64,000 nucleotides of DNA, taken from the NCBI GenBank assembly GCA_029706075.1, contig JAINUG010000132.1, positions 940,001 through 1,004,000 on the forward strand, given 5' to 3'. The notes under the pieces were generated by a model that ran no database searches, had not been told where the DNA came from, and worked only from the letters and a program-made list of their open reading frames with translations. The stretch comes from Aldrovandia affinis (lineage: Eukaryota > Chordata > Actinopteri > Notacanthiformes > Halosauridae). This document shows positions 35,758-46,639 of the stretch, piece by piece (the first letter of the stretch is position 1; every line of letters begins with the position of its first letter). Made by a program: the position numbers and the translations under genes.

Positions 35758-36020
35758 AAGCACTTCAGAGCACCATCGAGCAGGCAGAAAACAAGATGGA
35801 GGCTATGTTCGTCACTGCCGACACAAACATGGCTGCTGATGCTCCTGGCCCGGGCAGGGAGTGCTTCGCTGACATCAGGCTGTTCGGGCTCGCCTCCGAG
35901 CTCAACGTGGACGTGATTCCATCCAGCATTTCTTCGACAATCTCTTCCCCCGCTCAACAACCTCGGTCCGACCCCCAGTGGCACGGACTGTGGCCTGTGC
36001 GTGCGGGGGGGGTCTGCAGG
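35758..36020 (+). pseudogene. gpc5: Glypican exon 3-like relic (start of exon; probable gpc5 copy)
   Basis: A branch-point-like CTAAC (35736-35740) and pyrimidine tract end in CAG at 35755-35757. The exon then starts AA|GCA, the phase known for GPC3 exon 3, where the Glu codon is split after its first base. The first 51 full codons align without gaps to GPC3/GPC5. They include EALQSTIEQAEN (family ET/A...QAEN), NMA, and LFGLASELNVD (GPC3 LYILGSDINVD). The frame then breaks: QHFFDNLFP, matching the invariant FFDSLFP, is read 2 bases off at 35924-35950. A doubtful third piece in yet another frame (NNLG...GTD...LCVR) follows from 35956. Exon 3 of the family is about 0.7 kb. Beyond about 36.02 kb nothing glypican-like remains. 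Synteny with miR-17-92 points to gpc5. Seen: frameshifts and truncation. Inferred: a pseudogene. Confidence 0.75.
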
Positions 36021-36029
36021 GGGGCTTGA

Positions 36030-36740
36030 TTGTTCAAAAGAGCAACGAAGAGACTGTACCAATACAACCATATTTGAAGCAACCGCTAAATTTAAACACA
36101 AAAGACACCGGTGGAGAAAGTTAGTCTTTTTGGCGAAGGGAGAGTATGATGAAAGCGAAACAGCTGTGGCTTTGGAATCACACATACCACACAATAACAA
36201 CATGCCCAGAACATTCCTAAAATACACTCGTGTGGGCAGCTGCAGGAGGCGAAAGAGCAGCCCGCTGGAGCAGGAAGAGCCCTCCGCCGGTCGTCCTCTT
36301 CTGCACGAGAGCGCATGTGCTCTGTGAACTGGCGTAAAATGGTGCTATGGTGGTGGGCTTGCTGTGGGAGTCGTGTCTGACTTTATGCAAATCTCTATTG
36401 CACTGACCCTTGGCCTTTCATATATTTTCTACTTTTGATGCTAAAGATACATAGTATTTACTTTAAAGGGATCAATGGCATAAAAAAAAATACAAATCGA
36501 TTATCAACATGCATATCAAATTTAAACTTCAGAATCTTCTGGAAAACAAAACCAATAAACATATGGAGAGGTAGGAGAGGCATTTAGGCATGGACCATTT
36601 AGGCTGATTTATGAATGCTTGGTACATCCTTAGGTTTTCTGAGCCTTGGTGTTTTTTAATTCAGTTGTTCAGCGTTCAAACACAAATGGTCATTTATCAG
36701 TCTTCGAAACATGCCCCTTTTTGACTGACTGGTTTCAGTG
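36030..36740. other. Unassigned sequence after the glypican relic
   Basis: A GC-richer block to about 36330 has overlapping ORFs on both strands but no glypican similarity that I could recover. AT-rich DNA follows. It may be decayed remainder of exon 3 or intron. Confidence 0.35.
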
Positions 36741-36824
36741 ATTAGAAATTGGACGTGGAGAGCAAGCCATGCCACGGTGGGAAAGGTACATTTGATCCAG
36801 AAGCTTCTAAGGCCATTCGAATAC

Positions 36825-36950
36825 ATGTTTTTTTATTTTTATTTTTTTTATTTAACCTTCCTTTAAACAGGTTAGTCTTGTTGAGATTAGAAATCTCTTT
36901 TTCAAGAGAGACCTGGCCAAGAAAGCAGCAATAGATTACAGACACAACAA
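36825..36950 (-). mobile_element. LINE 3' tail fragment
   Basis: TTTATTTAACCTTCCTTTAA and AGGTTAGTC are the inverse of the tail seen at 57.2 kb (GCCTGGTTAAATAAAGG). It is followed by GAAATCTCTTTTTCAAGAG, a phrase common in fish retroelement 3' UTRs. Confidence 0.5.
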
Positions 36951-37019
36951 AAATGACACCATTGAACATACAAGCAGACAAGCACCAACATGGAGCTTGT
37001 CTATTTTTCATAGGAATGG

Positions 37020-39960
37020 GAACATAGCCACCACTACATTAGCCATGTAACATGATAACAACAGATCACGTCAGATGACAGTCCCAGCAGGGATAACACC
37101 ATATTCCATATCCACTTACTTTTGAAATTCAATACTCCCATCTGCTGGACTGTGTGTACTGCTGCATTCTCAAAAATGTTATTTAACCCTTAGCAAATTG
37201 AACAATTAATCCTGGAAAAGATGATGGATTGAGGAATGCAAACATAGAAGAGCTTAAAGAGGATAAGAACTGAATGTGTATCTATATATTTAAAGAATTT
37301 AGCAGCAGGCGCACACACCAAATTGCCTACTGCTTAATCAAAGTATTGATTTTTCATATCTCTTGAAAAGAGTCTGCCTGAGGACAAGTAATTACAGACA
37401 AGATGAAAGGATATCTATGTATGTTATTATCCTTACTATAAAACATCTATTGAGAGGTAAATGAAGCTGTGCTTCTGCGACATCCAGCCAATTACTGGTA
37501 CAGCTCTACCTCAAAATCTAATCTAATGCTATCTACGTCTTTGTTCATAGTAATACAGTTTAGTGTATGAATTGCAAAATGTAACTTCTATGTAGTTATT
37601 TTTGCTATTACACATGGGCCAGTTCCACCCAGGTGAAGCTGGTTGCTTTAATTTATTGACTGAAATACCATTTCCTTTAGTATTACATGTTACGGGTTAC
37701 ATTTGGCCGTGTGTTTGGACCACTGCATTAAGCTGATATCTGTCATATCAAATGAGGATGGTTTCATCACATTGACATTTGAGACACATAGTTATTTTAT
37801 GAGAAAATAAAAATCAGGAAAAATGTTTGTTTGCCTGTACAACGCGTTTATAAATGTATACAATTCCAGTGTATATATAACAACAAAAAATGTGTATGCA
37901 AAGCAGAGGCTACTACACAGGTGTGGCTCAGCCAGTCATGAATTCATCCCAGCATGAACAGGGTCATATACAAACGTTCTGGACAGGTCTGTGTAGGGTC
38001 CATGCGTCCATGATGGATCAACAGGCGACGGACGGACGTCACTTGCGCTCGACGCTAATCAGCAACTTCAAAAGCCCGTTAGCCAATGGGTGACCTAGTA
38101 CAGTAGCGTTTCACCTCCCCCACTGTAACGCTACATAAAACTAGCACGCTCTGAGATAAAACACAGGGAGGTGAAATGCTACTCCAGGTAGCATGGCTTA
38201 AGGGGACTTGCGTCGACTTGTTGATGCTTCACGTGCAAAGGTATCTGAGGTGATGTCTGCACGGAATGAGGGAAAGGCATCATCGGTGAGGGGCAACATT
38301 GGGCAGAAGCACAGAGTAAAGGATTGTGATGTCCATGCATTCATTTGAAGTGCGAGGCAAAGCCGGCGCTGAATGAATAAGAACTTTGCGTGTGCATTGA
38401 TATAGTACCTTCAAAAAAGTGTGTATTAGGAAATGACAACTTTATTTTTTTGTAAAACTGCTGTTTTCCCTTACACATCCCAACACTGTCCTCTTCAGCC
38501 AGGAAGTGAATCAGACTGTCAGACACTCCCTACAGAGAGGCGGGTGTACATATATAAGTGCCGGGTCACCAATCTTCTTGTTGTTTGACTGGGTCTTAAC
38601 TGAGAATCGCTGTTACTGCCTTTGAACACACATCGTTTAAAGCCCTTTTCCCTGCCCTGTTTACTGGGAGTGATAAATAGGTGAGGATTGGTACAGGATG
38701 CAAGCTGCAGGGCGACGGATACTCATTTCACTGCTGCTTCAGGCTGATTCACTGAAGTTACACTGACACCAAGCGACCAATAGACCTGTGGATTATCCGT
38801 GCCTTTCAATTTGCTCTGAACATACCTGTGGGATTATTTTTTCATAAGCACAAGCCCACCTGGCTGGAACAGGAGCTTTACACCGGATTGGAGTATCTTA
38901 AAAAAACCAAAAATAAATAAATAAACCTTGAAACTCCAATACAGAGATTATTGATGGCTGAAAAGCCTTTACGGAGATGGTGTCATTAGTCTCCTGTCTC
39001 ACAGGTGTGTGAGATTAAGGCATGCTTAGACAGGGGCTGGACATGTCATGTTTTGAGTATGTGTGCTCCATAGTAATGGGAAGTAGTCTGAAACCCACTA
39101 CTAAGAGAGCAAAGATGCAATGCTACAATACAAAATTTTTTCAAGGTTTCATTAGTCATTGTCACATGCGTGTGAGGAATAATTCCTCACCGTGATGAGT
39201 AAAACCAACGACGAGCAGGCGCCGTCGCAGCGATCGTTCGACAACCGCCATCGCGAATTAGCAAAACTACCGCTGTGCGGATGTTGCGCTCTCCGCCGCT
39301 GTATGAATAACCCAGCACATCATTTAACCTTTAAAACGATCATTTCAATTAGCAGGTAACGGGGCAAGTCAGCCCGGGAGGACGGGGAAGGTTACTCGAG
39401 TCCCACGCGTTTCCATCAGAAACAGATTCGCCTCAGCGGCTGAGCCTGGCAGCCAGCCAGCCAGTCTGTGGGTTCCGCTGGAGAGGCTCGCGGCGGTGTG
39501 GCTGTCCTTATAAAACCTCATCATTGCCTCTCCCGCTCCATTTATTTGTGTTCAAGTCTCAGAGCAACAAAACAAGGGTGTCGGGATACGGCTTCCTCGT
39601 TTGACTTTCTCAGGACCTGGAAGAAATGGAATGGATCCCGGAAACCCATTTTTGAGTATCCATAATGACTGGGCGATATGCCTGATGCTTCTTCCAGAAT
39701 TGTGTGGCCCCCAGAGCAGCCCCTTTCGGGAGCACACAATGATAAAGTGCACACTTTAAATGAAGTGACATATTTAGCCATTAGCACGCACAGATGTATT
39801 ATACTATATGCACTGACCAATAGGTGAGTGTAAATGTTTAATTCATGTTTAATTCATGAAATGTTTAATTCATGGTCTCTTAATGCAGCTGTTCCTTTCA
39901 CTATGCCCGCCTGATTCCATAGTTGCTACTAAATATTTTGCAGGGGTTTGCCTGTGTATG
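37020..39960. other. Non-coding stretch, no gene recognised
   Basis: No gene is seen. A CpG-rich block at 39190-39500 (GACGAGCAGGCGCCGTCGC and CGATCGTTCGACAACCGCC) contrasts with AT-rich surroundings and may be regulatory. Confidence 0.4.
38102..38183. repeat. Short inverted repeat (hairpin)
   Basis: AGTAGCGTTTCACCTCCC at 38102-38119 pairs with GGGAGGTGAAATGCTACT at 38166-38183, 17 of 18 positions, with a 46-base loop. Confidence 0.85.
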
Positions 39961-40512
39961 TTCCATACAGTAGGCTCCGTTTTTATTCACACCCTTGATA
40001 AAGATGAACAAAAGAGATCATATAAAATAAACTATACAGGTGATGAACAAAAACAAACAAAAAATTCAGAAAATTCCAAAATACTTACTTACTAATACAA
40101 TTGTTCAGAAAAACATATTTTGTTTTATTAATAATATTTCTGTCACAATTATTATTACACCCTAACTATTCTTTTCAATTGAATCCAACAAAAATGAATC
40201 TTCATAAATACACAACTTATTTGAAGTTCATTGGAAGGCTATGGAACTATACAGTTCCCTACAATGGTTCCCTAGGGTATAAAAAGGAGGGAACACACAT
40301 TTGAATTACTGTGGTCAGCCATCATCATGGTGAAAGGCAAAGAACTCCCTGAAAGTATCACACAAAAGGTTATTGACCTCTACAGATCTGGAGATCAGGA
40401 GAAAAACTAAGTTAAAAGATACCGCTTTCCACTGTTGTGTCAATTATTAGGAAGTTTAAGGCCAATGGAACAGTTATAAATAGGTAGATGCCTCTTCACC
40501 CTGGTCAGATGC

Positions 40513-41154
40513 GTCTGCATGGCTGCCATATTGGGGCGGGCAAGATCCGCATCTAAACAAACTGTGGCAGCCCAAGGAAATGGCTGCCTGGCCCTTCAAC
40601 ACATGGGAGCCAGAAACACTACATTTCCCAGCAGGCCACAGTCAAGCACCTGAACGGAGTCAAGGGATTGGGCCTAACGAACAGCTGAAGGCCGTTTGGA
40701 GGCCTATTTAAAGGATTCGTTCATGCCACACTGGGAAGGACTAGGAAAGTGTTTTGTGAATGTGGAGAGAAAGAACCGTGATGTCTTTTGACCAGCCAAT
40801 TTGGGATTTGGAGAGAGAGTGTTGAGAAGAGTTTTTGGAGTGTTTTTGTCAAGATTATTGTTTAATAAATTATTGTTTTGTTTATATACTGCCTCTTCTG
40901 GGTTATTTAACTTGCCTATGCCCTCTGCAAAGGTCTGTGAGTGTCGCCCAACCCCTAGGGACACCACAAAACGTATGTGTATTGAGAGATGCAGACTTCC
41001 CCTGATAAAATCTACTGTAACTACTGTACTTGATACAGATTTATTTTTTTCATTTGAATAATTTTACTTCAATTAAAGGTTCGATTACTCACGTTTATAA
41101 CAAGCCAAATGTCATGAAAATTCTTGCCCGCACTAATATGGCAGCCATGCAGAT
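40513..41154. mobile_element. Inverted-repeat insertion inside the Tc1 element
   Basis: Sequence around GTCTGCATGGCTGCCATATT (40513-40544, ending GGGCGGGCAAG) recurs inverted at 41123-41154 (CTTGCCCGCACTAATATGGC and AGCCATGCAGATG). The repeats bracket the solo LTR. The exact element ends and target duplications are not resolved. Confidence 0.65.
40563..40968 (+). mobile_element. Solo LTR (probably Gypsy-type)
   Basis: The 406-bp unit starts TGTGGCAGCCC and ends ACACCACA, and is flanked by AAAC on both sides (40559-40562 and 40969-40972). It has a TATTTAAAGG box at 40707-40716 and a poly(A) signal region (TTTAATAAATTATTG at 40860-40874). No internal retroviral or retrotransposon genes are present, so it is the product of LTR-LTR recombination. 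Confidence 0.8.
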
Positions 41155-42827
41155 GTACCGCTGCAACATACAACAGTATCCAATGCGGAATCTACATTTT
41201 TATATCTATGGGCTAACCTGCCAGATAGAGGACGCAAGTCTATCTTTCCCCCACGTGTAGTGAGAACTACAACTGGAACATGTGTCTTGTGGTCAGATGA
41301 AACAAAAATTTAGCTTTTTGGACATGCCCATCAGTGTTATGTTTGGCATCCAAAGAATGCAAGTAATGTTGAAAAGCACCTCATGCCTACAGTGAAACAT
41401 GGTGGTGAATCTTGCTTTTTGGTTGTTTTGCATCCACAGGCCCTTGGGCCCTTATTAAAATAGATGGAACCATGAACGCCAGCATGTACCAAGACATTTT
41501 GTCCAAAAACCTTGTTCCCTCTGCCAGGAAACTGGACCAGATGGACCTTCCAACAAGACAATGATCCCAAACATACGTCCAAAGCAACTAAGAAATGGTT
41601 TACAGAGCACAAGATCAATGTCCTGACGTGATCATCTCAGTCTCCAGACCTGAATCCAATTGAACATTTATGGTTTGAACTCAAAAAAGTCCACAAACAT
41701 CAACCCAAGAATCTGAAGTAACTAGAACAATTCTGCATGGAGGAATGGTTGAGGATCCCACCAAGAAGTTCCATAACCTCGTATAACACTACAGAAGGTG
41801 ACTACTTGCTGTTATAATGGCCAAGGGAGGAACCACAAAGTACTGATAAGAGGGGTGAATATTTGTGATTTGTGAATATCATTGAAATATTTGTGAAAAA
41901 AATAATAATTTATGAACCATTTGATTGTGGTTTGTGCCAATGCATTATTATTAAAGAATATAATTTTTGAATTTTGTGAGCATAAAATAAAGCTCATGAT
42001 ATAGTTTATTTTATACAATCTCTTTCGTTCATCTTTATCAAGGGTGTGAATAAAAACGGAGTCTACTGTATATACCATAATACCTTCAACTCTGTGTGCC
42101 TGGAATATAATGTGTAACATAAAAGCATGCATGCTAAAAGACTAAAGTTTAAAGATGTTTAAAGACTAAAGAATACACTGATAAAGGTGTTTTAAGAAAG
42201 AAGAGTGGTGTTACTTCCATCCATTTGTGTGGTCTGTAGACTACACCCTGGACACTCCATAATTTAATGTGAATATAACGTGCATGTCTTTCTGGGAAGA
42301 AAGGATGTTCCCGAACGAGAAACAGTAACTGCACCACCACATTTTACATAATTTAATGTGAATATGGGTTTCCGTTAAACAGTAATCACACAAATTTTAC
42401 AAATGGGTTTCCATTAAATAGATCACATTTTACAAATACATTAAGAAAAACATGAAACTCCCCAATTGCCTCAACTGCTAAATAGCTGAAAGCCAACATG
42501 TCAATCTGATGATCCGATGGTCCCATTTCACTTTCATCTCACTTGCTCGCTCTCAAATTTAATTTCCCATATCATTACCCCCTAATACAGAATACCAAGG
42601 TGCAGTGCCCCTTAAACTCAAGTCTGCTATCAAATTGAAAGTGTTTTAATCAGAAGTAGGAGACTGGATCATTGTGTGCATACGGCAGAGACTTCAGAAC
42701 CTGATAATGAAATCTGTTAACAGTTATTTCTGCTCAAGCAGTCTTTTTCTTTTCTTAGTTATAGATGTCAGATCCATTTCCCATGAGGGATCATTTTCAT
42801 ATAAACGTATTAGTGTAGTATTGCATT

Positions 42828-42905
42828 TTTACATTTTACATTTTAAGCATTTGGCAGACGCTCTTATCCAGAGCGACTTACAAGATGTGCATTTACACAT
42901 GGTAT
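42828..42905 (-). mobile_element. SINE 3'-tail fragment
   Basis: The minus strand reads TCGCTCTGGATAAGAGCGTC and TGCCAAATGC, the same tail as the 33.4-kb SINE. The tRNA head is absent. Confidence 0.75.
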
Positions 42906-43177
42906 GATCAATCATTGTTATTGTACAATACAGTACTGGTATTTGTGTGAAATACTGTCATTGCTCTTTTTTTGTTTTATGTTGGTTTCAAACAATGGAA
43001 AAACCTGCAAAAAAACAAACATCTGGAGCCATGATCCAAAATGGCGGGAAAGCCCACATGATTGTCTGTAATGGTTTTCACTGTGTACTGTATCAATGAG
43101 TGACCAGCTACAATGGAGTGAGAGGCATTTCTATATATATTACATTTCTTTAAATAAAATTAGCTAAACAAAATCAC

Positions 43178-43480
43178 TGCTTTTCTTGGGTCTGCTGGGT
43201 GGTTCATCCTGTTGAGGCACTTTTCTAGCCGAACGGTCTGGTGTCGAATCCAGACAGTCCCGTGCCAAATGTAGGCAGCGCCCCCAAGGGGTGATGCATA
43301 GTGAAGCATCCTCCTCCGACTCCTGTCCGTGCAGCTAAGCTTCAGAACTGCGGCGTGAAAAGAAGCAGTGGCTGACATCACATGCTTTTGAGGAGGGTGC
43401 GTGTTTGTATACTCTCTCCCGAATTGGCAGCGGGGGTTGCAGAAAGCATTGCAAATTCGGGGGAAGGGGGGAAAGCATAA
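43178..43480 (+). mobile_element. tRNA-derived SINE, third family
   Basis: The head has TGGTTCATCCTGTTGAGGC and the B-box-like GGTGTCGAATCCAG. The body has GAGGAGGGTGCGTGTTTG and AATTGGCAGCGGGGGTTGC, typical of a fish SINE, and it ends in GGGGGAAAGC with an A-rich tail. Confidence 0.6.
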
Positions 43481-43705
43481 AATGAATAAAACAAAGAATA
43501 CACAAATATCTGATGTTGATACATTGAAATTATTTGCTGTATTATATCCATAAATGACTTTATTAATGAAATGAATAATGCTATTAAGCTCATATCAGCA
43601 ATGCAGAATACAGACGTAGAATATTGTCAACTTCAGGCATTTCCCTGCGAGAATAAAGAAGGTTCCAGAATAGAAAACCTACTATGACTCATCTGAAAGG
43701 ACAGA

Positions 43706-43922
43706 AACTTTCTTTATGGCCACAAGAAGTACTCCCCAATAACCGGTAACTCACCAATAATCTGACAGTCACAAACTAAGTAGCCTTACTTGTCAAGTCC
43801 ATAACTTCCAACTTTCTTTCTGGCTACAAGCAGCACTCCCCAATAACCAGTAACTCACCAACAGTCTGACAGTGAGTCAGAAAGTAAGAAAGTAGCCTTA
43901 CTTGTCAAGCACGTAACCTTCA
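43706..43922 (+). repeat. Two-copy tandem duplication, about 104 bp
   Basis: AACTTTCTTTATGGCCACAAG...TACTCCCCAATAACCGG from 43706 repeats from 43810 (AACTTTCTTTCTGGCTACAAG, CACTCCCCAATAACCAG). Both copies end with GTAGCCTTACTTGTCAAG. The second has a short extra AGTCAGAAAGTAAGAAA. Confidence 0.9.
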
Positions 43923-44626
43923 GCACTATGACACTACAGTGTTATGAGGCTGACTAGCTTGACACACTCGTGTGAGATAAGTCTGCCGAACTTCTGACCA
44001 ATCATGATCTTGTGCAGGTGGGGCTCAAATTGGAGGCAAGCCAACTTGTCTCTGGAAGAAACCTGCTGGAACCAATCAGATTGCAGGCGTTTACTGGAAA
44101 TCTATCATTTCAGACCTATCGTAACGCTCATTTCCAGATGTTCCAGAGTAGGCTAATTGATGTTTTGCTTTGTACAGTTATACATTGTTCCATCGGTCAT
44201 AAACAAGCTTTATTTGAGAGTTTTCGATCTAGTATATGCAAATATATCAGCATCATCATTATTATTTTTAATGACTTCTCTCCTTGTTTTATTCTTTTTT
44301 TGTAATCAGTATTGGAGTTTGGAGTGCATGCACTCCTCTGATACACACTGAAAGCCACACAACATACTACAGGAGAGCTAGCAGTTATCAGAGGACATCG
44401 CTCAATGACAACAACGGGTGATTTGTACACTCTGACAAGTAGCTAGGTGGCTCTGATGCAATAGTAATCTGAAAAACCCTAGCCAACTTAAGCCCCACCT
44501 ATACTGATGGGATGAGCCAATTTCATCCTATCATTTACAACTCACAATTCAATGAAAATTAAGAGCTGGTTTATTATACATTACAACACTTGAATAAAGA
44601 CAATATATTAAACGTCAATATTGGTG

Positions 44627-44643
44627 ACACACACACACACACA

Positions 44644-44692
<49 letters not shown>
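44627..44692. repeat. (AC)n microsatellite
   Basis: Thirty-three AC dinucleotides with one AT interruption at 44649-44650. Confidence 0.98.
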
Positions 44693-44694
<2 letters not shown>

Positions 44695-44879
44695 TACACA
44701 TATGAATTGCCCTAAAAGGCCATTAAGAGGCCCCCAACTGGTGCTTGCCCTCTAGTCATTCTGTGGCGAGTTCCTCTGTGCTTATCGTATAGCCATATCT
44801 ATAAGATAGACCCCTGAGCCCAGAACAGGCCAAAGGGCAGGATCATTAAATACATAGAGCCATCCTGAATATTTAGTAA

Positions 44880-45590
44880 AATCATCACGCAATCGCCTTC
44901 ATTGTCATGGTGTGACAGCTGTTGGCTTGTATGTTCCTTGCTGCCTGCAGTCGATATCCCCAACATCCTGTGATTTGCATGGAAGTAGCAGCTTGTGGTG
45001 TCAGTTTTACTGCCAATCCTTGTTATTTAGGGTCTATGAAGCCCAAATAAGCCATCATCTTCATCCGGCTCTCCATTCTGCAGAGCTTCTTCTCATTACC
45101 AACCAATGAGAGGCGGTGTCAGTTTTGATCAGCGGGCCCCACACTTAAATTAAAGGGATGCAATAAAATGTATGGAAAGAATAAATAACGGCGACCCCAC
45201 TGCATCACCCCTGAGGGATGTCTGTGTGACCCTGCGCTCTCTGCTCAGATCTCGTTAACAGGGCGGCATGCGAGCGGTGGAAGAGGAGGACCCACTGCAT
45301 GAGTCTTCCTCACTTATCGCAGGCTTTAAGAGAGTCAAGACGTCCATTAAACGATTGTCCGTGGGCCATTAAACAGCGGTGATCGAAATCTACGGTGAGC
45401 GTATTAACAGGCGTATTTCCTGCTGCCAGACTTCTAGCCCTTTTAGAAAGAAATCTTTGCCGATTAAAGATCTGATTGATTCAGTGAGCTGCTCACATTT
45501 CCATCTGCAACTTTACCTTTCCGAAGCGGAGGCTTCCAGCTACAGTCTGACATTAGTATGAGAAGCCAGGAAGATATTAGTAGAGTGGAA
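44880..45590. other. Repeat-poor block, candidate regulatory DNA
   Basis: A balanced-composition block without repeat signatures, with homeodomain-like and AT-palindromic motifs (GCCGATTAAAGATCTGATTG, CATTAAACGATTG). ORFs are short. Conservation cannot be tested here. Confidence 0.3.
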
Positions 45591-45597
45591 GGGATAT

Positions 45598-45615
45598 GTA
45601 TGATATATATATATT

Positions 45616-45649
<34 letters not shown>
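45598..45649. repeat. (TA)n-(AC)n compound microsatellite
   Basis: A TA-rich run at 45598-45622 is followed by a pure AC run at 45623-45649. Confidence 0.95.
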
Positions 45650-45699
45650 ATACAGATGACACATGTTAGTTTTGAATATTGACCAAAACCAAATGGTTG

Positions 45700-46620
45700 T
45701 GTTAGTGTTACTAATTAAATACTATATTTTCAAAAGTGAACATTTCTTTATGAAATGACCAATTCTTTAATTATTTCAACTACTGAGCACTACACTTAAC
45801 ATGGGGTAAACATCTAAGGGACTTCAGTATTCTTTAGGTCATGCAAATGTGTTGTGAAAGTAATTGTATGAATAGTTGTCATGTTGTGATATATGCCTCT
45901 AACCACTAGAGGGAGCAATAAGCATTCTGTAAATCTGAAAAACTTCAGCGCACAAAAGGCCTCTGTCTCACTTTTAATTACATCGGTCCTTCCTTTATGA
46001 GATGCCTTGCAAAGACATATTTAATAAACAGGGGAACTTTGAACTAACTATTTGTGAGTAACACATTTTTTTATTCCACAGATCCCAGAATAGTATTTAT
46101 TTATTCATTGTTAGATTATTGCCACTGCGAAAAAAGCTTTTTGTGAGAAATTACACCACAAGGACAGGGAACAAGAGAGGACAAGGAATGTTGTTTGTGA
46201 GGATGTGGTGCAAATATGCTTGGTTTCTATACACAAATATTTGGTTACCAACCCAAAAATAGTCCAAGATGGCTATGGAACCAATAACCAAACCAAGATG
46301 GCTATAGAATCCACAAAAAATATAGCATTTTAAAAATACTCAAAAACACACTTCAGCACATAGTAATGTATGTTTATGTATTTAAAACTTGTATGTAGAC
46401 ATCTTTGGGAATGCACTGTTCATTTACACCATTTGTCTCTAAACTTTATGTACTACAAGGCTAAATTAAATATGCCACAGTATCTTGGAGTTCAACACTA
46501 TGCATTTCCTTTTTTATAATAAATTTTTATAGAAGTTGTATGCATTTTATTTCATATATTTCTTACACAAATATGGAGAAAATCCCTCTAGTTTCCAAAT
46601 TAAAATCTATTATGAAACCC
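45700..46620. other. Non-coding stretch, no gene recognised
   Basis: AT-rich. A partial internal duplication (CCAAGATGGCTATGGAACC and CCAAGATGGCTATAGAATCC, 46264-46315) is the only structure noted. Confidence 0.4.
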
Positions 46621-46639
46621 GGTATTGCTTAGATCACAC

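Larger units (their letters stand above)
40327..41800 (+). pseudogene. Broken Tc1 transposase
   Basis: The N-terminal paired-domain start (40327-40407) ends in an in-frame TAA, and reading continues in pieces to about 40480. The catalytic DDE region resumes near 41270. It keeps the first Asp context (WSDE), the second (DNDPKHTS) and the Glu context (NPIEHLW), but with internal stops after KI, LLK and elsewhere. About 0.8 kb of unrelated sequence separates the halves. It cannot encode a working enzyme. Confidence 0.88.
39968..42068 (+). mobile_element. Tc1-like DNA transposon, inactive, with nested insertions
   Basis: Terminal inverted repeats of about 50 bp (39968-40016 and 42020-42068, two mismatches) start CAGTAGGCTCCG / CAGTAGACTCCG and are flanked by TA on both sides. 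Transposase begins at 40327 with MVKGKELPESITQKVIDLYR and stops after 27 codons. The C-terminal half is readable at 41265-41800 in pieces ([38 protein letters not shown]) with several stops. The middle is replaced by foreign DNA carrying an inverted-repeat pair and a solo LTR. Confidence 0.92.

Noticed and set aside
35953-36020. Third-frame continuation of glypican exon 3 (NNLG...GTD...LCVR)
   Set aside because: Similarity to the family NHLINPG...TDSS...ECIRMARRD is only suggestive and needs a second frameshift. Kept as part of the relic but not counted as firm evidence.
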